DNA of 64,000 bases from Chamaea fasciata (GCA_029207755.1 JARCOQ010000016.1:10693307-10757306); one strand, 5' to 3'; positions 1-13,848 are shown, numbered from the stretch's first letter. Notes: generated by a model from the letters alone, not told the origin. Numbers and translations are program-made.

Positions 1-1784
1 GAGTCTATTTGGTATGTGAAACGTGTGATACAAATAGCCTAACAATTAATGACAAAGGAAGAGCTGGGATGGATTTATGGCTTAAACTACCCTGGATTTC
101 ACAAGGCTGGAATGGCAGCAAGGGAAATGTGTTATTAGATCATTACAGGCTTTTCTGCTAGAGCCACTGCTGCTAAAGTTACAGCTAGGTGTTTTATTAT
201 TACTCTGTTCCCACATAATACTTGGAAGCACTCTCGTCTTGGGATGTGGTCCTCTCAGTGGGAGGCGATCCATGTCTCTGCTGCAGATGGGTTCCTTTGG
301 AAAACCTTATCAGGAACTCCTCAGCCATTTTTTCCGTAGGCAGCGGTGAAGAAGTGCTTTCCCATGGCCAGGCTGTGTAAGGAGCTTGTTGATTAGTGTG
401 TGAGTTCTGAGCTGCTGGCTGTCAGGGGGTGATGGATGTGGGAGCAGGGCTCTGGCTGGCGGGGCCCCCATGGCACCGTGGTGGGTCCATCTCCTGCTGC
501 CCAGCTCAGGGTCCTTCCCCGTGGGCTCTGCCATGGCATTGCCCACTGCAGCTCCCCTCATGACCCCTGATAACTTCTTCTAGTGCTTGGAGTGTGTTGC
601 AGGCAGAGGTGAGCCTGAAGCTCTTTGCTGTGCCCAGAGGGTAAGGATTTGGGATGCTGGTGTAGGGAGGAAGGGAGGGCTCTGCAGGGAGGTGGATTTC
701 ACCTGTGCCTCTGTCTTGCAGTGAGCCTGTGGAGAGCTGAGCCCAGTTACCCCAGGGCTGGGGAGACACCCTCATCCTGCAGCACTGCTGCTGTTGTTGG
801 GGAGGGTCTCAGCTGCAGCCCTTCCCCTCACATGTGGCTGTCAGCATCCAGGAGGGACCCAGGCACTGTACACCCCCGGCAGCCAGTGTTGTGCCTTGGG
901 TTCTCTCTTGGGGTGGGGAAAATAGATTGAGGTAGGACTCAATGGGTGTCTTTGGGGTGCAGATTCAGGGCCTGTGCTGCCAGATGAACATTGTATGGCC
1001 CTTGGGAGTATAAATTGCATTTGTAATGCAGCTTTCTCACCCTGCATTTCATACGAGAGTCATCTTGTACTGGTGCCTCTGTGCTGGAGCACACAGTGCA
1101 GGTTACGTATCTCCTTCATTAATGGGATTTATATCCTTGGTGTTCTTGCTGGATGACTTAGTATTGTAATGAAGAACATGAGTGCTGCCTTAATTAAAAT
1201 GTAACCCCCATATTAATATATATGTTGCCACTGAAAATTGAAATTCACTGAAAACTGAGCTTAAAAGCTTGTGGCAGGTGTAACTGGCATGTGCAAGGGG
1301 AGGTGGTTTGGGGTGAAATGCTGCAGCTCTGCAGCCCAGCCACACAGTACCTGCTCAGCCCGTGGCAGGGGCTGAGGTCAGAGCTGCCCCCCACAGCAGG
1401 CAGGCAGCTCCTGCCCCCCTGCCTGGTGCTGGGGGCACCAGAACTGTCCCAGGGCTGTGAGCTGCCACCTGCCCTGCACTCAGCATCGCTGGGAACCTGT
1501 GCCAGTCCTGGTGCTCACTCCCAGGATGTTCTCTTTTACCAGGGAGGTGCAAAACAGCTTAATGAACCAGAGAATTTGTTCCATAATATTACTTTTAAAA
1601 AATCTTGTAAATGCAAACATTCCAAGCCTGTCTCCAAGCTGTGCATGCACTGCCATTGGCAGTATGATCAGTTATGAAGATATTTTGCATTCAAGGATTT
1701 GCGGTTTCTAGGTCCATGAATATTCAGGCTCCAGCTCGCCCTTTTTGTCTGCGTTCCACACCTACCCTTTCCATTCCTTTGCTT

Positions 1785-1810
1785 CTTTTTTTTTTCTTTT
1801 TTTTTTTTTT
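1785..1810. repeat. Poly(T) tract
   Basis: Eleven T, one C, then fourteen T, followed by CCAG. With its pyrimidines and AG it resembles a splice acceptor, but no coding sequence follows. Confidence 0.85.
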
Positions 1811-3376
1811 CCAGTGGATTCAATTAGTTCTATTTGCTGCTTTAGCAATAAAACAATTCCCTCTGTGGCATTAAAATGAGTTTCTTTCATTATTTCATTT
1901 GGCTTCTTGTTATATGTGGAAGGAAGGTAGGGAGCTGTGCTCTGTGCCCCAGCTCACAGGGGCTGCCAAACCCTGGAGGACATGAGATGTACTTGGGGCA
2001 GCATTAGGAATTAATGAAGGGCATTGCTGGCGCAGAGCTGCAGGAGCTGCGCTGACAGAGCCACAGTCAGAGCCACCAGGAAAATCTGACCAGTCCCAGA
2101 GACCTTCGGTAGGACTTTGGCACCAGAGTCACTGCAGCCTTCGGTGTGCTGTGCTCCTGACCATGCTTGAGTTGTTGGGTCTGGTCAGTTCTCACAGGGC
2201 CTTTGCATTACCTGTTGGTACTGAAATTCAGGTACTGAGCCCCTGGCTGGCTCAGGTGAGGCACAAGTCAATCTGAGCTGAAACATCAATGAAATCAGCA
2301 GATTGGTTTGTGGAAGCAGCGTGGCTGGTGCGTGGCAGCCGGGGCTGAAGCTGGTCAAGGGTCTTGGTCCCATTGCCTCCCTAAGCAGAGCCACGTGCAG
2401 TGTGAGGAAGGCACAGAGGCACTGTGAGAGCCAGGGTAGCAGTGATCATGTGGGCAGTGTGCACAAAGAATTACACTTAGTGCCAGAACTCTCTCGTCTG
2501 GCTACTCTTGGAGTGCCCTTTCAGGGGGCTGCAATGGCATTGGGAGAGTGTGGTGTGGACAGAGCCATAAATCATTCGTTTCGCACTGTGCTAAACACAA
2601 ATCTTATTAGTGCACTGAGGAGCATCTAAGTAGAGAAAAGAAAAAGGCAAGATAGAAAGAGGAAACGAGATTTAAATCTAATTGTTTTTCTGCCTGTGTT
2701 TCACCCCAGTTTGGCTGGGACATGATGAAATGCAGCGGAGGAGAGCTGACACAGGTGGGAGTGGGAGCCAGTGCTGTTCCTGCTCTGCTGCCCCTACAGT
2801 TGACGCAGGTGTTGAAGGTCAAGAAGAGGAGATGTGGCTTTGTGTATTCAAAATTATTTTTATAATTACTTTTCCTCCTCTTTCTATGACCGGGGAAGGT
2901 TAAAGCAGTTGTGCTAATTCCAGTTGCTTTTCCATTTTGAAGTTAAATCTAGAACCAAATGAGAATTTCTAGGCTGGCGGAGGGGCTGTAGACCCTAGGG
3001 TCTGACAAGCACCCAAATTTTTGGAAAAAGGGGTTTGTGCCTTTCCTCTCCCCACAGAAAGGCCCACGGCCCTCTGCAGCAGAAAGCAAGTAGCCACTGG
3101 GGCTGGCTGCCCCCAGATGGAACTGCGGATTCAGGCAGGATGGGCGGCTGCCAGGGCGACGAGTTAGTGACAGCAGGTTTCAGAGGGACAAAGTACAGGA
3201 GCTGAACAAGGAAAGGTGTCTATTAGGGATGGAAAACCATTTTAAAAGGAGGCAAAATTAGAGCATGCAGTAGGGTAAGTAGGACTGCAAAGTTCCGTAA
3301 TTAATCACACTTTTGGAACTCAGAAAGGAAATAAATGTGATAAAAGGATTTGTCCGAATACATTACAGGCAAATTG

Positions 3377-3393
3377 AAAAAAAAAAAAAAAAA
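3377..3393. repeat. Poly(A) tract, 17 nt
   Basis: This is a simple A17 homopolymer within AT-rich intronic sequence. Confidence 0.85.
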
Positions 3394-4141
3394 GAAGGCG
3401 GGGTCATCACAGCCTTGGAAATCGTGCTCTTCAGAAATCTTCAATCATCCTCACAATCAATTCTGCGTTTCTTTAATAGCACTGTCTTGGATTAACCGCT
3501 ACCTGCATCCAGACATTAAATGAAGTATCGAGTATTTGTCTCTCAACAATACACTTGGAAATTGTTTATTTCCCTACTTGTCTTTTGTGATGTATTTCAG
3601 TGCTGTAACCCAAGCTGAAATCCAACCTGCCCGGCGCTTGGTCCTGCTGGCTCCTGCCCCAAGGATCTGCAGCATGGGAGGGTTTTCTCATAAACTACTT
3701 GTTTGTTTGTGCAGACGATTACACCGGCTTTGCTATACAACAGTATGTTTCTCTGCAGCAAACAATCTGCTTTATGGGTTTTCCTAGGAAAATATCAGCT
3801 CGCTGTGCTCACTAATATGATTCAATTGTGTTGTGTTATCTGACCTTTAAGGAACTTGCAATCTATAATGACATGGTTCTACAGCAGAGCCACTAGTAAA
3901 AGCCCTGGCTCCTGGGGAATTCCGGCTGCAAATAAGTGCAGCCCGGCTACAGAAGCAGTAACAAGGCACTTTAACCCCTTGGCTGCTGGCCTGCGGGGGC
4001 GGGTCGCCATCCCCCTGGCGAGGTGCTGTAGGGATGTGTGTGTGGGCAGCCGCGGGTGGGAGCGCAGCTCTGTCTATCCCATGCAGGGGCACCCGGAGCT
4101 GGTGCCCCTCGCCCCTGTCCCCAGAGGGGCTGGTGGGAGGC

Positions 4142-4181
4142 AGGGGACAGGCAGGGGACAGGGAGGGGACAGGGAGGGGAC
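4142..4181. repeat. 11-bp G-rich tandem repeat (about 3.6 copies)
   Basis: Units of aggggacagg(g/c) run three times plus a partial copy. The G runs give a potential G-quadruplex motif on the + strand. The array lies about 100 bp before the large 16-bp minisatellite. Confidence 0.85.
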
Positions 4182-4279
4182 CCGGCCAGCAGAGCCCCTG
4201 GTGTTGGCTGTGCTGAGCAGGCAGGAGAGGGTCACCCGTGGCCCCGGTCCCAAGTGCAGTGGTTGGCAGTGGGGCAGCG

Positions 4280-4818
4280 CAGGTTGTGTTCACCGCAGGC
4301 TGTGCTCTCCTCAGGCTGTGCCCATTGCAGGCTGTGCCCATTGCAGGTTGTGCCTTCCTTCCTCAGGCTGTGCCTTCCTCAGACCGTGCCCTCCCCAAGC
4401 TGTGCCCGCTGCAGGCTGTTCCCCCCTCAGGCTGTGCCCACTGCAGGCTGTGCCTTCCTCAGGCTCTCTGCACTCCACAGGCTGTGCCCATTGCAGGCTG
4501 TGCTCTCTGCAGGCTGTGCTCCCCTCAGGCTGTGCCCATTGCAGGCTGTGCCCATTGCAGGCTGTGCTCCCCGCAGGCTGTGCCCATTGCAGGCTGTGCT
4601 CCCCGCAGGCTGTGCCCATTGCAGGCTGTGCTCCCCTCAGGCTGTGCCCATTGCAGGCTGTGCTCCCCGCAGGCTGAGCCCCCCTCAGGCTGTGCCTGCT
4701 GCAGGCTGTGCCCTCCCCAAGCTGTGACCCCTCAGTCTGAGCCCCCCTCAGTCTGTGCCCATTGCGGGCTGTGTCCCCCTCAGGCTGTGCCTGCTGCAGG
4801 CTGAGCCCCCCTCAGCTT
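4280..4818. repeat. 16-bp minisatellite, about 33 copies
   Basis: The unit is caggctgtgcccattg or caggctgtgctcccc(t/g), with the second half variable. In the middle of the array the two variants alternate, giving a 32-bp higher-order unit (about 4530-4670). Edges are more diverged (caagctgtgcccgctg, cagaccgtgccctccc). Because 16 is not a multiple of 3, the array stays open in three forward frames and gives long cysteine- and leucine-rich pseudo-proteins, which should not be annotated as genes. Confidence 0.95.
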
Positions 4819-5673
4819 TTCCCGCCGCCTGTGCGCGGTGCCACGGAAATGATTAATGCTGCTGTCATCGCCACCCACCCAGCGCTCCCGTCTGTCCACT
4901 CCGGGCACCCTGCCACTTGTGGAGGCACCAGCAAGCTCCGCTACAGATGGGGGACCCCACGTGTGTCCCCTTGCCCTCCCCATGCCACGGGGGTGATGTC
5001 ACTGCCCGTGCTGGCTCTGGGCTGCCACTGGAGAGCGTGGGACTGTCCTGATCTGGCATGACATGGCCCCTGGCCCCCCCTGCTCCCTCCTGGCCTGCCG
5101 AGGGCCCAGGGAGACACGGCACTGCAACCCATTGACCTCACAGCACAGTGGAAGCTCAGGAGGCAAACTGTTATGTGCCCACACCATCCCTCAGCTCTTG
5201 CTGTTCTTCTCCCGCTTGGAATTTATCCACAAGGTGCTTAGAGGAGGTCTGTAGGTCTTGGTCTGAACCAGGACTGGAGTGACTCCTGGCTCATAGGTCA
5301 AATAGGCTGGTTGTCCCAGGAAGGAATGGATATGCCACGCACCAGCTCGTGCTGCTGGTCCCTCCCTGCATCTGTCCCAGCACGGCTGGGAGGACCTCAG
5401 GGTGGAGCAGGACATGGTGCTGTTGAGGAGGCCTTGGGGAGCCTCAGGTGTCTGTCCACTGTGCTGTTTCCTGTATATTCATCCCACTAATCACTGTCTG
5501 ATCCCTCTGATTGCTTCTGTCTGACTTCCCTCTACGGCTGGAATGCTTTACCTAAGAGGCATTTCAGGGATTTTATTCAGCTGAGTGAAAGATGGGGGAT
5601 AGTCGGGAATCTGTCAGACCCAGGAAACTGGCAAGAGATAGGGAACTTGAGCAGAGAAACAAACACTCCAGAG

Positions 5674-5740
5674 ATTCACAGAATGATTTGGGTTGGAAAG
5701 GATGTTGAAGATCATCCTGTTCCAACCCTCATTCCACCCA
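5674..5740 (-). mobile_element. CR1 LINE 3'-end fragment
   Basis: The + strand reads 'attcacagaatgatttgggt', then 'ggttggaaaggatgttgaag' and 'atcatcctgttccaaccctc'. This is the reverse complement of the conserved 3' end of avian CR1 retroelements. Only about 65 bp is recognisable, so it is an old, heavily 5'-truncated and diverged copy with no coding part. Confidence 0.8.
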
Positions 5741-6624
5741 GGTGCAGGGTGGTGTGGCTGGAGTGCTTGCTGGCAGAGACTGAGACTGAAAAATTTTGAA
5801 GGATTGGTTTATCAGAAACTAAGGACAGCCTGTGCCAAGTTCTAGGTGCTGGGTTTTAAGAAAGTTTCCTCAGTCTGCTGCACCAGCTTTTGGCAGAAAT
5901 CTTTGTGAAACCACTTTTCCACTGAGGAACAGGAGATCAGAGAACTGTTCCCTTTAACACTTGAGTGTGCGTGAACTTGCAGGGATGTTGTTTGAAGCTC
6001 TGCTACCCTTGTTAAAGGTCACTTTTTGATCCCATCAAATACCCTCTTTACCTGGAGATAAGATTTAAAAATGGAAGACGAAAGAGAAAGGGCTTAAGGA
6101 AGAAGGAGAAGCGGGAAGCTGGCTGAGCAGGCTGCGCCTGGCTGGCAGCAGGGGGGAGATTAAAGCGGGTGCAGGCACAGCTGGGGAAAGGGCTCTGCAG
6201 GGTGGGGATGGAATAAAAACAGAGGGTCGGGGCATCTCCAGGGCTGTGGGGCAGCCCCTCGGTGTGTCTGGACCACAACTGCCCACCCTGTGCTCCGGTG
6301 CTGCCCTGCCCTGCTGGAGCCTGCTGCCGCCATCACCACGGGGCCGGGAAAGGAAACCGCGCTGGGCCAAGGTCATGGCTGAGGTCAATAAATTATACAT
6401 GACAATTAATCTTAGAAACCTGTGATTCGGGGGAGAAAGGCGAGGACACTGCGGATCCTGAGCCGGGCTGGCAGGCGGATGCCTTGGCTCCGTGTCAGCG
6501 CGGGGAAGTCGGTGACAAACAGGGCTGTGCTGGGATGCTGCGAGGAGCTCTGAGTCACCCGGCACGGCTGGCACAGCCCTGGTGCCCATCCCGGCGGGCA
6601 GGGCTGGGGCTGGGGCTGTGCTGG

Positions 6625-6760
6625 GGCTGCCGCTGTGCCGGGATTGTCTCTGTCCTGGGACTGTCACTGTCCTGGGTCTGTCACTGTCCTGGGGCTGTCA
6701 CTGTGCTGGGACTGTCACTGTCCTGAGGCTGTCACTGTGCTGGGGCTGCCACTGCCCGGC
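6625..6760. repeat. 17-bp minisatellite, 8 copies
   Basis: Units follow the pattern g(g/a/t)ctgtcactgt(c/g)ctgg, with the most regular copies between 6659 and 6743. First and last units are diverged (ggctgccgctgtgccgg, ggctgccactgcccggc). An apparent open frame across it (CPGxVTVLGLSL-like) is a repeat artefact. Confidence 0.93.
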
Positions 6761-6859
6761 CCGGGGCCTGTTTCCACTGTGCCGGGTCCCGGGGTGCTCA
6801 CCCCTGCCAGCTGCTCAGCCCTCCGTGCTGGGGGTTCAGCAATTGTTTGCCTGTTGTGA

Positions 6860-7330
6860 TCAATTCCCATATGAGACGTTTTAAAATGTATAACTGTCTC
6901 CTTGAGACTACGGCATTCAGCAGGTGGTAACAGTCAAAGCTTTTTTTTTTTTTTTTAATCTGTAGTAAGGATTTACAAAGGAAACCTTGACTTTTAGATT
7001 GATTTTTAAATAAGCATATATTTAGCTGTTAGTGCTTGAAGTACATATTGGATTATATTCTTCTGCAAACAGAATATTCTAATTGATCTTGCTAATAAAT
7101 AATGAAAGCCAGCCCTGCTACACATAATTCAAGGTTACACTGCATTTTGTATCAGCAGCACTGGGGAGTTTTTTAATGCTTAAAAGATTATTTCTTTTGA
7201 ATAAGGAAAAAAAATGGGTGTGGGGGTGAGACTAAATGCTGAGCTTTTCTCTAGAATTTCCTTTTGTTGTTTTCTAAACTGTAGTTAGCAAGTCTCACTG
7301 TTTGAGACCCTCCTATACACATAAAGCTAA
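6860..7330. other. AT-rich island, candidate conserved non-coding element
   Basis: About 470 bp of AT-rich unique sequence follows the 17-bp minisatellite, with poly(T) and several homeodomain-type cores (TAATTG, taataaataatg). No reading frame or repeat signature was seen. Candidate status rests on composition only. Confidence 0.3.
6941..6956. repeat. Poly(T) tract, 16 nt
   Basis: This is a T16 homopolymer at the start of a long AT-rich island. Confidence 0.85.
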
Positions 7331-10300
7331 ACCTAAAAGCCTCTCCCTCTCCCCAGTGGCTGTCCCCGGGGAGTGGCAGCAGCCCAGGATGTGCAGCTCA
7401 GCGCTGGCTGCCTGCAGCTAGCCCTGTGGCTGCCCGGTGGGTGGGGTGGAGCCGGGCCCCCTTCCCGGGCCGGATCGGGGTGCAGGTGACGATGGCAAGT
7501 GCACAGGAACCCCTGGGAGGAGCACAGTGCTGCCACTGGGACCTAGGATCAACTGGAGGGTGGGTGTGGGTGTTCAGCCTGGCACTGATCAGCGCTGGGA
7601 TGGGGCACCGGGCTGGGGAAAGAGCAGCTTCCAGGAGCCTCTGGGATGGGACAGGTCCAGGCCCTGCACACCCTGGGGACACAGAGCCCCTCTGGGGCTG
7701 GGCTGGGAGCTGGGCATGGCCACGGCTCCTGGCAAGGGTGCAGAGCAGCTCTGTCAGCCAGGGCCCACTGCAGCCACGCTCTGGCCCGGCACCAGCCAGG
7801 GACAGAAGGAGCCTGGGGCTGGGACACTCAGGCTGTTGTCGTTTGCAGATGTGGTGCAGGTTCCTGGAGTGCAGAGCAGGCTTTAATCACCCAGTGACAT
7901 TGCAAGTACCACAGCGGGCAGGCATTTATTTGGCATTTAAGTTGTAATTAGGGAAAATAACTATTTCTTCCCCATTCACAGAAGTTGCAAGTTGCAGCTG
8001 GCCAGCTTTGACCTAGTGAGTTTGTGCAGCTCAGCTGCATTGGCTTTGCCACGGGGCACAGAGCTCTTGTATCCAGTGGAGGTGACGCCTGCTGTTCCGG
8101 GGACATCCACAGCAGCTGTCCCCACTCTGTACCACAGCCTCTGCCTCTGGGGTGGTGGCAGTGACTGGAGCAGTGGAGAGGGCAGGGCACCTAGCCCAGG
8201 GTCATGCCATCCCCCAGGGACCACGGGTCAGGGGCATAGGACAGTATTGCTCCCTAATTCCTACAGTATTTCTCCAATCTCCAATGCTCTCAGTCTGAGG
8301 ACCAGGACAGAGGCCAGGCAGGCACACAGTGGGGACTGACAAAGGGTAAAGCCGTATGGCTTTGCTTCCCACGGGCTGCTGGGGGGAGAGCAAGATCTCC
8401 AGGGCTAGGGCAGTGCGTCAGGGCTGAGTGGATACAAAAGGCTCCATTCTGTTCCACACCTGTGAGACCAGCAAAGCTCCTCATTCCTGAGCAAAACCCT
8501 GTGTACCTCGTGCTGGGACCTGCCACTCCATTCCCCACTGGGGATAGGGCAGGGGTCCATGGTGGCACACGTGTCTGCTGACCCTCTTGCTGCCTCTCTG
8601 CTCCTGCTGCAAGAAGCCATTTGTCTGTGGAGTCAAGACTGGTGCAGGAGGATGAGCCAGTGCAGGTCTCCCAGGCAAGAGGAGACATTCCTGTCATGCT
8701 TTTCCCATAGGCAGCTGGCAATCTCTCTCCCACCAGCTGGAGAGACATGATCAGCCAGGAAAAGCAGCACAATATTAAAGAGCTGCTGACATCTCATGGG
8801 AAATTCACTTTAAAATATTTTATTTAGGTGTGTGTCTGGATTTTTCTGCTTCTCCTCCCCTTGCTCCACACCCCAGGGAGCAGTCCTGGAGTGCAGGCAC
8901 TGTACTGAGTGGAGTCTCCTAAATCTCAGAGGGGAGAGGACAGGGACACAGAGCCAAGCCCATGGGGCGTCTGGAAGCCACATGCCTTGTCCCATGCCTC
9001 CAGGGCTGCCTCATGCCCAGCACACCCAGGTGTGGGAGCAGACTGACGTGCAGCCACAGAGCCCCAAGGGCTGCACGGGGTGGGTGTGTTGGGTGGGAGC
9101 AAGGAAGTGGAGGGTGATGGGATGAGGACAGATGGACTCCTCTGGGTCTGGCCAGGATGAAGGGCTGCTGCTGGTGGCTGTTTATTAGCTAAACTTCTCA
9201 TGGTTTTGCCTTTTGTCTGTCCTAGGAAGTCATGATAAATATGGATGTGAGTGCACAGGGGGATGGGACGGTTAATTAGAGGGGAGTCCTGGGAGTGGGA
9301 TCTCCTGGGCTATAATCACACCCTGGGGAGGGAGCTGGTCCTGTAGGGACCCCCTGCACACTGCCAGGCTGTGAGACCTGGGGCTATGGACTTCCCTCTC
9401 CACGGATCTAATTGTACCTGCCTCACAGGCTTGTTGTGTGAATTGGAGTTAATTAATGCTCACAAAGCAACTCAGCATCTTTGGAGTAGAGCAAAGGTAT
9501 CGTAGCTGCTGTTAGGATTTACTAGGCAATGCAATTAGTTCAATTTCAGAGAGTTATCAGCCAGGCAGCCCTTTCCTCAGCCACTGTGCTGTCCCTGTTT
9601 GCCACAGACAGGTTCACAGAGAGCCAGCTTGTGCTGTCTGCCAGGGAGGAGACAGCAGCACTCTTTGTCTGCTCCTCCTGAGCACCTCTTCCCCCCTGCC
9701 CCATCCCTGCTTCTTGAATCATCCCAGTTGTCACTCTTTGTCCTATTAATGGCCTGATGTCATTGTGACCTGTGGCTCTGGTCACAGTGGCCACTAGTGC
9801 TGTCATGAGCAGATGAAGAACAAAAGTCATCCCATTTGTCCTCAGCTGTTTACCTCGCCATGAGCTCTGGTGATGTCAGTCCCTCTCCTCCAGCTACGGA
9901 GGTCTCTGATGACACCCCCACACTACAGCCCAAACTACTGGGAGCCCAGATGAAGGATGTGAATCCAAACTACCCTTTGCTCTGGTGACAGTCTCTTTTT
10001 TTTCATGCTGCTTCTGGCCAGCAGTTGTGTGGGACGAGCTCTCCCTGAGACTGGATCCAAGCTCTTTCAGTGTTGACATGTTCCTGTGTCCCAGTGACTT
10101 GGGAAAAGTGGAGCGTTAAATCTGTCTGTCACGGGAGGAGAGGAGAGTGAGCATGGCTGGGGAATGGCTCAGCCCAGGCTGGCATGCCTGCAGGATGAGG
10201 TGGGGTGGAGGGTGTCAAACCGGCGGGTGTATTTATAAATATCTATATGTATGTACATGTGTCTCTGTGTGTCTGTATACATTTATTGGGTTAAGAACTT

Positions 10301-13300
10301 GAGGACCATCTGTTCCAGCTTTTGGGGGAAGCTAGAGCCATTTCTGGCATATGCTGAGGCTGTAGGTGATTAATCCCAGAGGGCTCAGTGGTTTGCTGCC
10401 ACAGAGGGGGGTTTGCTCTGCAAACCCCAGAGGCTGGCTCCACCACCCCGTGATCTGAAGCCAGGGTGATTCCACCACCCTCCCTGGCCGTGGGCAGTTA
10501 GGGCTGTGTTGGGTGGCAATGTCCCCTCCATGTGTTTTGCCACAGGGCACACAGTTCCCAGCCTCGGGGAGGGGAGACCTGCAGCCTCGAGTTCAGCCTG
10601 AAGCAGTTGGACTGGTCACTTCTTTCCAGGCTGCCTCAGGGAGAATGTCCAGTGTCAGCTTTTGTGCCCATCTCTGCGCAAAGCATTCTTTGTCACCAGC
10701 TCCTTTTTCCTCCCACGACATGAAAACTGAGACCTGTCACCTTTCTCTTTGCCTTTGCAGCAGATGAAGATGTCAGGAGCCTGACTGGCTGTTGAAGAGA
10801 TCTGCCATTACCTTTTTCCTCCTCCAATTTTTGAAATCATTTCATAGGAATCCAATTTTCTCTTTCATATTCACTTCTGCAAACAGATTTGAAAAACTCT
10901 TTGTTAGTCAGAATCATCTCTGAAATGTACTGCTGTATTTCTTTTTGCTATTCTAATTAGCCTTTTAACTCAGCACTGCTTGTATTTATAGCTGGCTAAT
11001 CCTCCCTCTCCAGGCCCCATCCTCCTCCATAGCGGAACATTTCCACTGTTTAGAAGCCATTTGCTCTTTCCTGTTTTGTGTTTCCCAGCTCCTTTGCTGT
11101 CGCTGTTTCAATGCTCCAGCTCTTGACTGAGCTCCCTGATCAGACGCAGGGTCCCCTTTGCAGCAGCACCTTTCCTGGAGCGAGATTCAGCTCCAGGCTG
11201 GCACAAGCCTTTGAGCAGCTGCCTTGATTCTCTCCTTCAAGATTATTTCAAGACCATCTATTTTAGCTCCTCAGCTCCCACCATCCTCTCCTGCAAAATG
11301 GGCAGCCCAGGGTGGGCACGGATGTGGATACGATTGCCTTGCCCATGCCAGTGTGGGCAAAGAGCCCCTGGCACGTTTTTGGTGGCCCCAGCCGTGTCCT
11401 GCCATCCTTTGCAGTGCACGAGTGTGACCCCCTGTGTTCTGACCTCCCCGCGTTCCTCCACTCAGAACAGTTCCTGCATCTGTGCAAAGGAGACAATGGA
11501 ACCAGATTTTTGTCCTCATCCATCATCCTAATTAATCACCTTAGTTTAGAATACATTTTTACTTTTTGATGCTTTTATGTACTTAGGAGCCAGGAGGAAT
11601 TGTTTTGCTGGAGTGTTTTAGTAAAGCCCTTGAGCTTAGCTTTGGGAAGCATCACCGCGTGGCCAGGGTGGGTGGGGGTGGTAAATACAGACTTATCCCC
11701 CAAAGCCAGGGGGAGAGCACCCCCTAAGAGCCCATTTTGCTCTGTGCCTCTAACCCTTGACTTAGGAGCAATTCCCTTGCTAATGCTTTAGCTCTGCATT
11801 TATGAAGCTTAAGATAACTCAGAGCTCTTCTGGAGCAATGCCAAATGCTGGCATAAAATATCAAAATGTCTTGTATGGTGCAGAGCTTTATCTGTGGGCT
11901 GGAGCTGTGGGGCTTTCCCTTTATGTGGCCCTCCTGCCAGAGCTCCTCAGAGTGGGCTTTCAAAGACCAAATACGCAGGAGATCTGCTGGCTTAGCACAA
12001 TTCCTAAATGCAGATAAGGCTTAGAGCCTCACACCAGGTAGGAAGATTCCAGCATCAATTAAATGGGCTCGATTGTGCAAATCTCTGGCTGTGGCAGGGA
12101 GAGATGGGGAGCACTGACAGATGGTCTGGCACAGGCAGCACAGGGAGCTGCTAAGGCACCCTGGGTAAAAGATTTCCTGGTGGCCTTGTGGCAGAGTCTG
12201 GGATGACCTGGGGGTCCCAGCTCCCCATCCCTCTGGGTCTGGTCCCACCATGGTGGCCACTGTTTTCACACTCCCTCAGCATGTCCTCTCAGACTGTCTC
12301 CATGGACAGTAACCACGCAAGTGTCAATCCCTAAGGCTGAGGAGGATCCTGTGCCGAGAGAACAGCCCCTGGCACAGGGAGTGGGGCTCAGGGCAGCCCC
12401 TGGTGTGATGTGGGGATTGGGGTGTGTGGGGTGGGCTCTTCTGCATCCAAAGTCCACCCATGGCGTTGTCCATCAAACTCTGGGAGAAGGTGCTCCCTCC
12501 CCACATTGGAGAGCTGGAGCCCCAGGCCCATTCCAGCATGGCAGCTCCTGTGGGGGGGAAGGAGAAGGTCAGGGATGAGGAGGGTGTTGGAAAACGAGGC
12601 AGCACTGAGGGCAGGGTGAGGAGATTGTGTATGTCAGGGACTCAGATGAGAAGTAAGAGAAATCAGGACTTTCTTCCTAATACCACATTTTTAAATGTGC
12701 AAATTTTTTACTACTGAATTATTTGCTGCACATAAAATATTAGTTCTTGTCAAGATATATCTTTCCTGTGCATAAACTGCATAGTTTGATGCCTTGGTGT
12801 TTTTTATTCAGTATCTCTGCTCCTGAAAATTCATCTACATTTTATCATTTGCTCAATTTTCACGTTCATGTGGCATTTCTGAGATAGTCATGGCATCAAT
12901 CCTCTGCTTCAGGAATCTCAAAGCCCTGGTGAGAAAGAGGGGCTCAGGTGCCCCCAGTCACAGATCTGCCCCTGGCATCAGGATGCACACAGCAGGGTTT
13001 GGAGCAGGGAGAACAGATGTGGGTGGGTGACAGCTTCCCAGGGACCTGGGATCTGTTCCATGAGTGGTGCTGAGAGGCTCAAACATGGACTGTGGCCAGA
13101 GGCACAGAGCCCAGCTCACTGCAGCTCACTGGGCACCAGGGCACAATCCTCAGCAGCCTCGGGCTGAGGACAAAGCATCATTTTCAGGCTGAAAAATTGT
13201 TTAATTGCATGTAGCACTGGGTCACAGCATAGGAAAAATATTAAAAGAGGTAAAGCAAGAAATCCTCCTAGAGGCATATTTAGCCACCAGGATTGGACAT

Positions 13301-13800
13301 GACTGCCTCAATGTTTCAGCAGTCACAGGCATCTTCAGTTCCAGCTTCTCAGTGTGGATCTGATGCCTCAGTCTCCCTCATTCAGCCTCCATCAGGAATC
13401 TCAGTGCCCTGCCTCTGCCTTTGGGATATGGCATGGAGCTGGAAGAGATGGCTCAGGCTGCTCCTGACCCTTCCCCAGCCTCCCCAGATTTGCCTCTCAG
13501 TCTTTCCCCCAGGCTGGCATTCCCTCAGCTGGTGTTCCAGGCTCACAGCCTCCTCAAGACCTTGCAGTAAAACTTCACACATCATTTATCACGAGATGTA
13601 TTAATGGTACAAACAATCTCTTAGCTTCCTTTTATCTCAGCAGGCCCACCATGTGCTTTGCCCATGACTATTAGCAGCACAGATGACAGTTTAGGCAGTG
13701 AATGGATGTTTTCTAGTTTTTTTTCCTTACCCCACTGTATTAGTGGGGGTTCTAGCACCAGCCTAATGTGAGAGTAGACAAGGACGTTTATAGCATGCAG

Positions 13801-13848
13801 GGGGTTAAAGTCTTGTGTGTCATTGGGGTTAAAGTCCTGTGTGTCATT
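13801..13848. repeat. 24-bp direct tandem duplication
   Basis: Two adjacent 24-bp units beginning ggggttaaagtc and ending gtgtgtcatt differ by a single base (t/c). The similarity indicates a recent duplication. Confidence 0.9.

Noticed and set aside
1785..1815. Poly(T) plus CCAG as a splice acceptor
   Set aside because: The following sequence has no recognisable coding content and the gene is expected to have no exon here.
3856..4804. Three overlapping long forward frames encoding Cys/Leu-rich repeat proteins, and a reverse one
   Set aside because: They are produced by the 16-bp minisatellite being open in several frames. They have no splice logic or domain and do not represent a gene.
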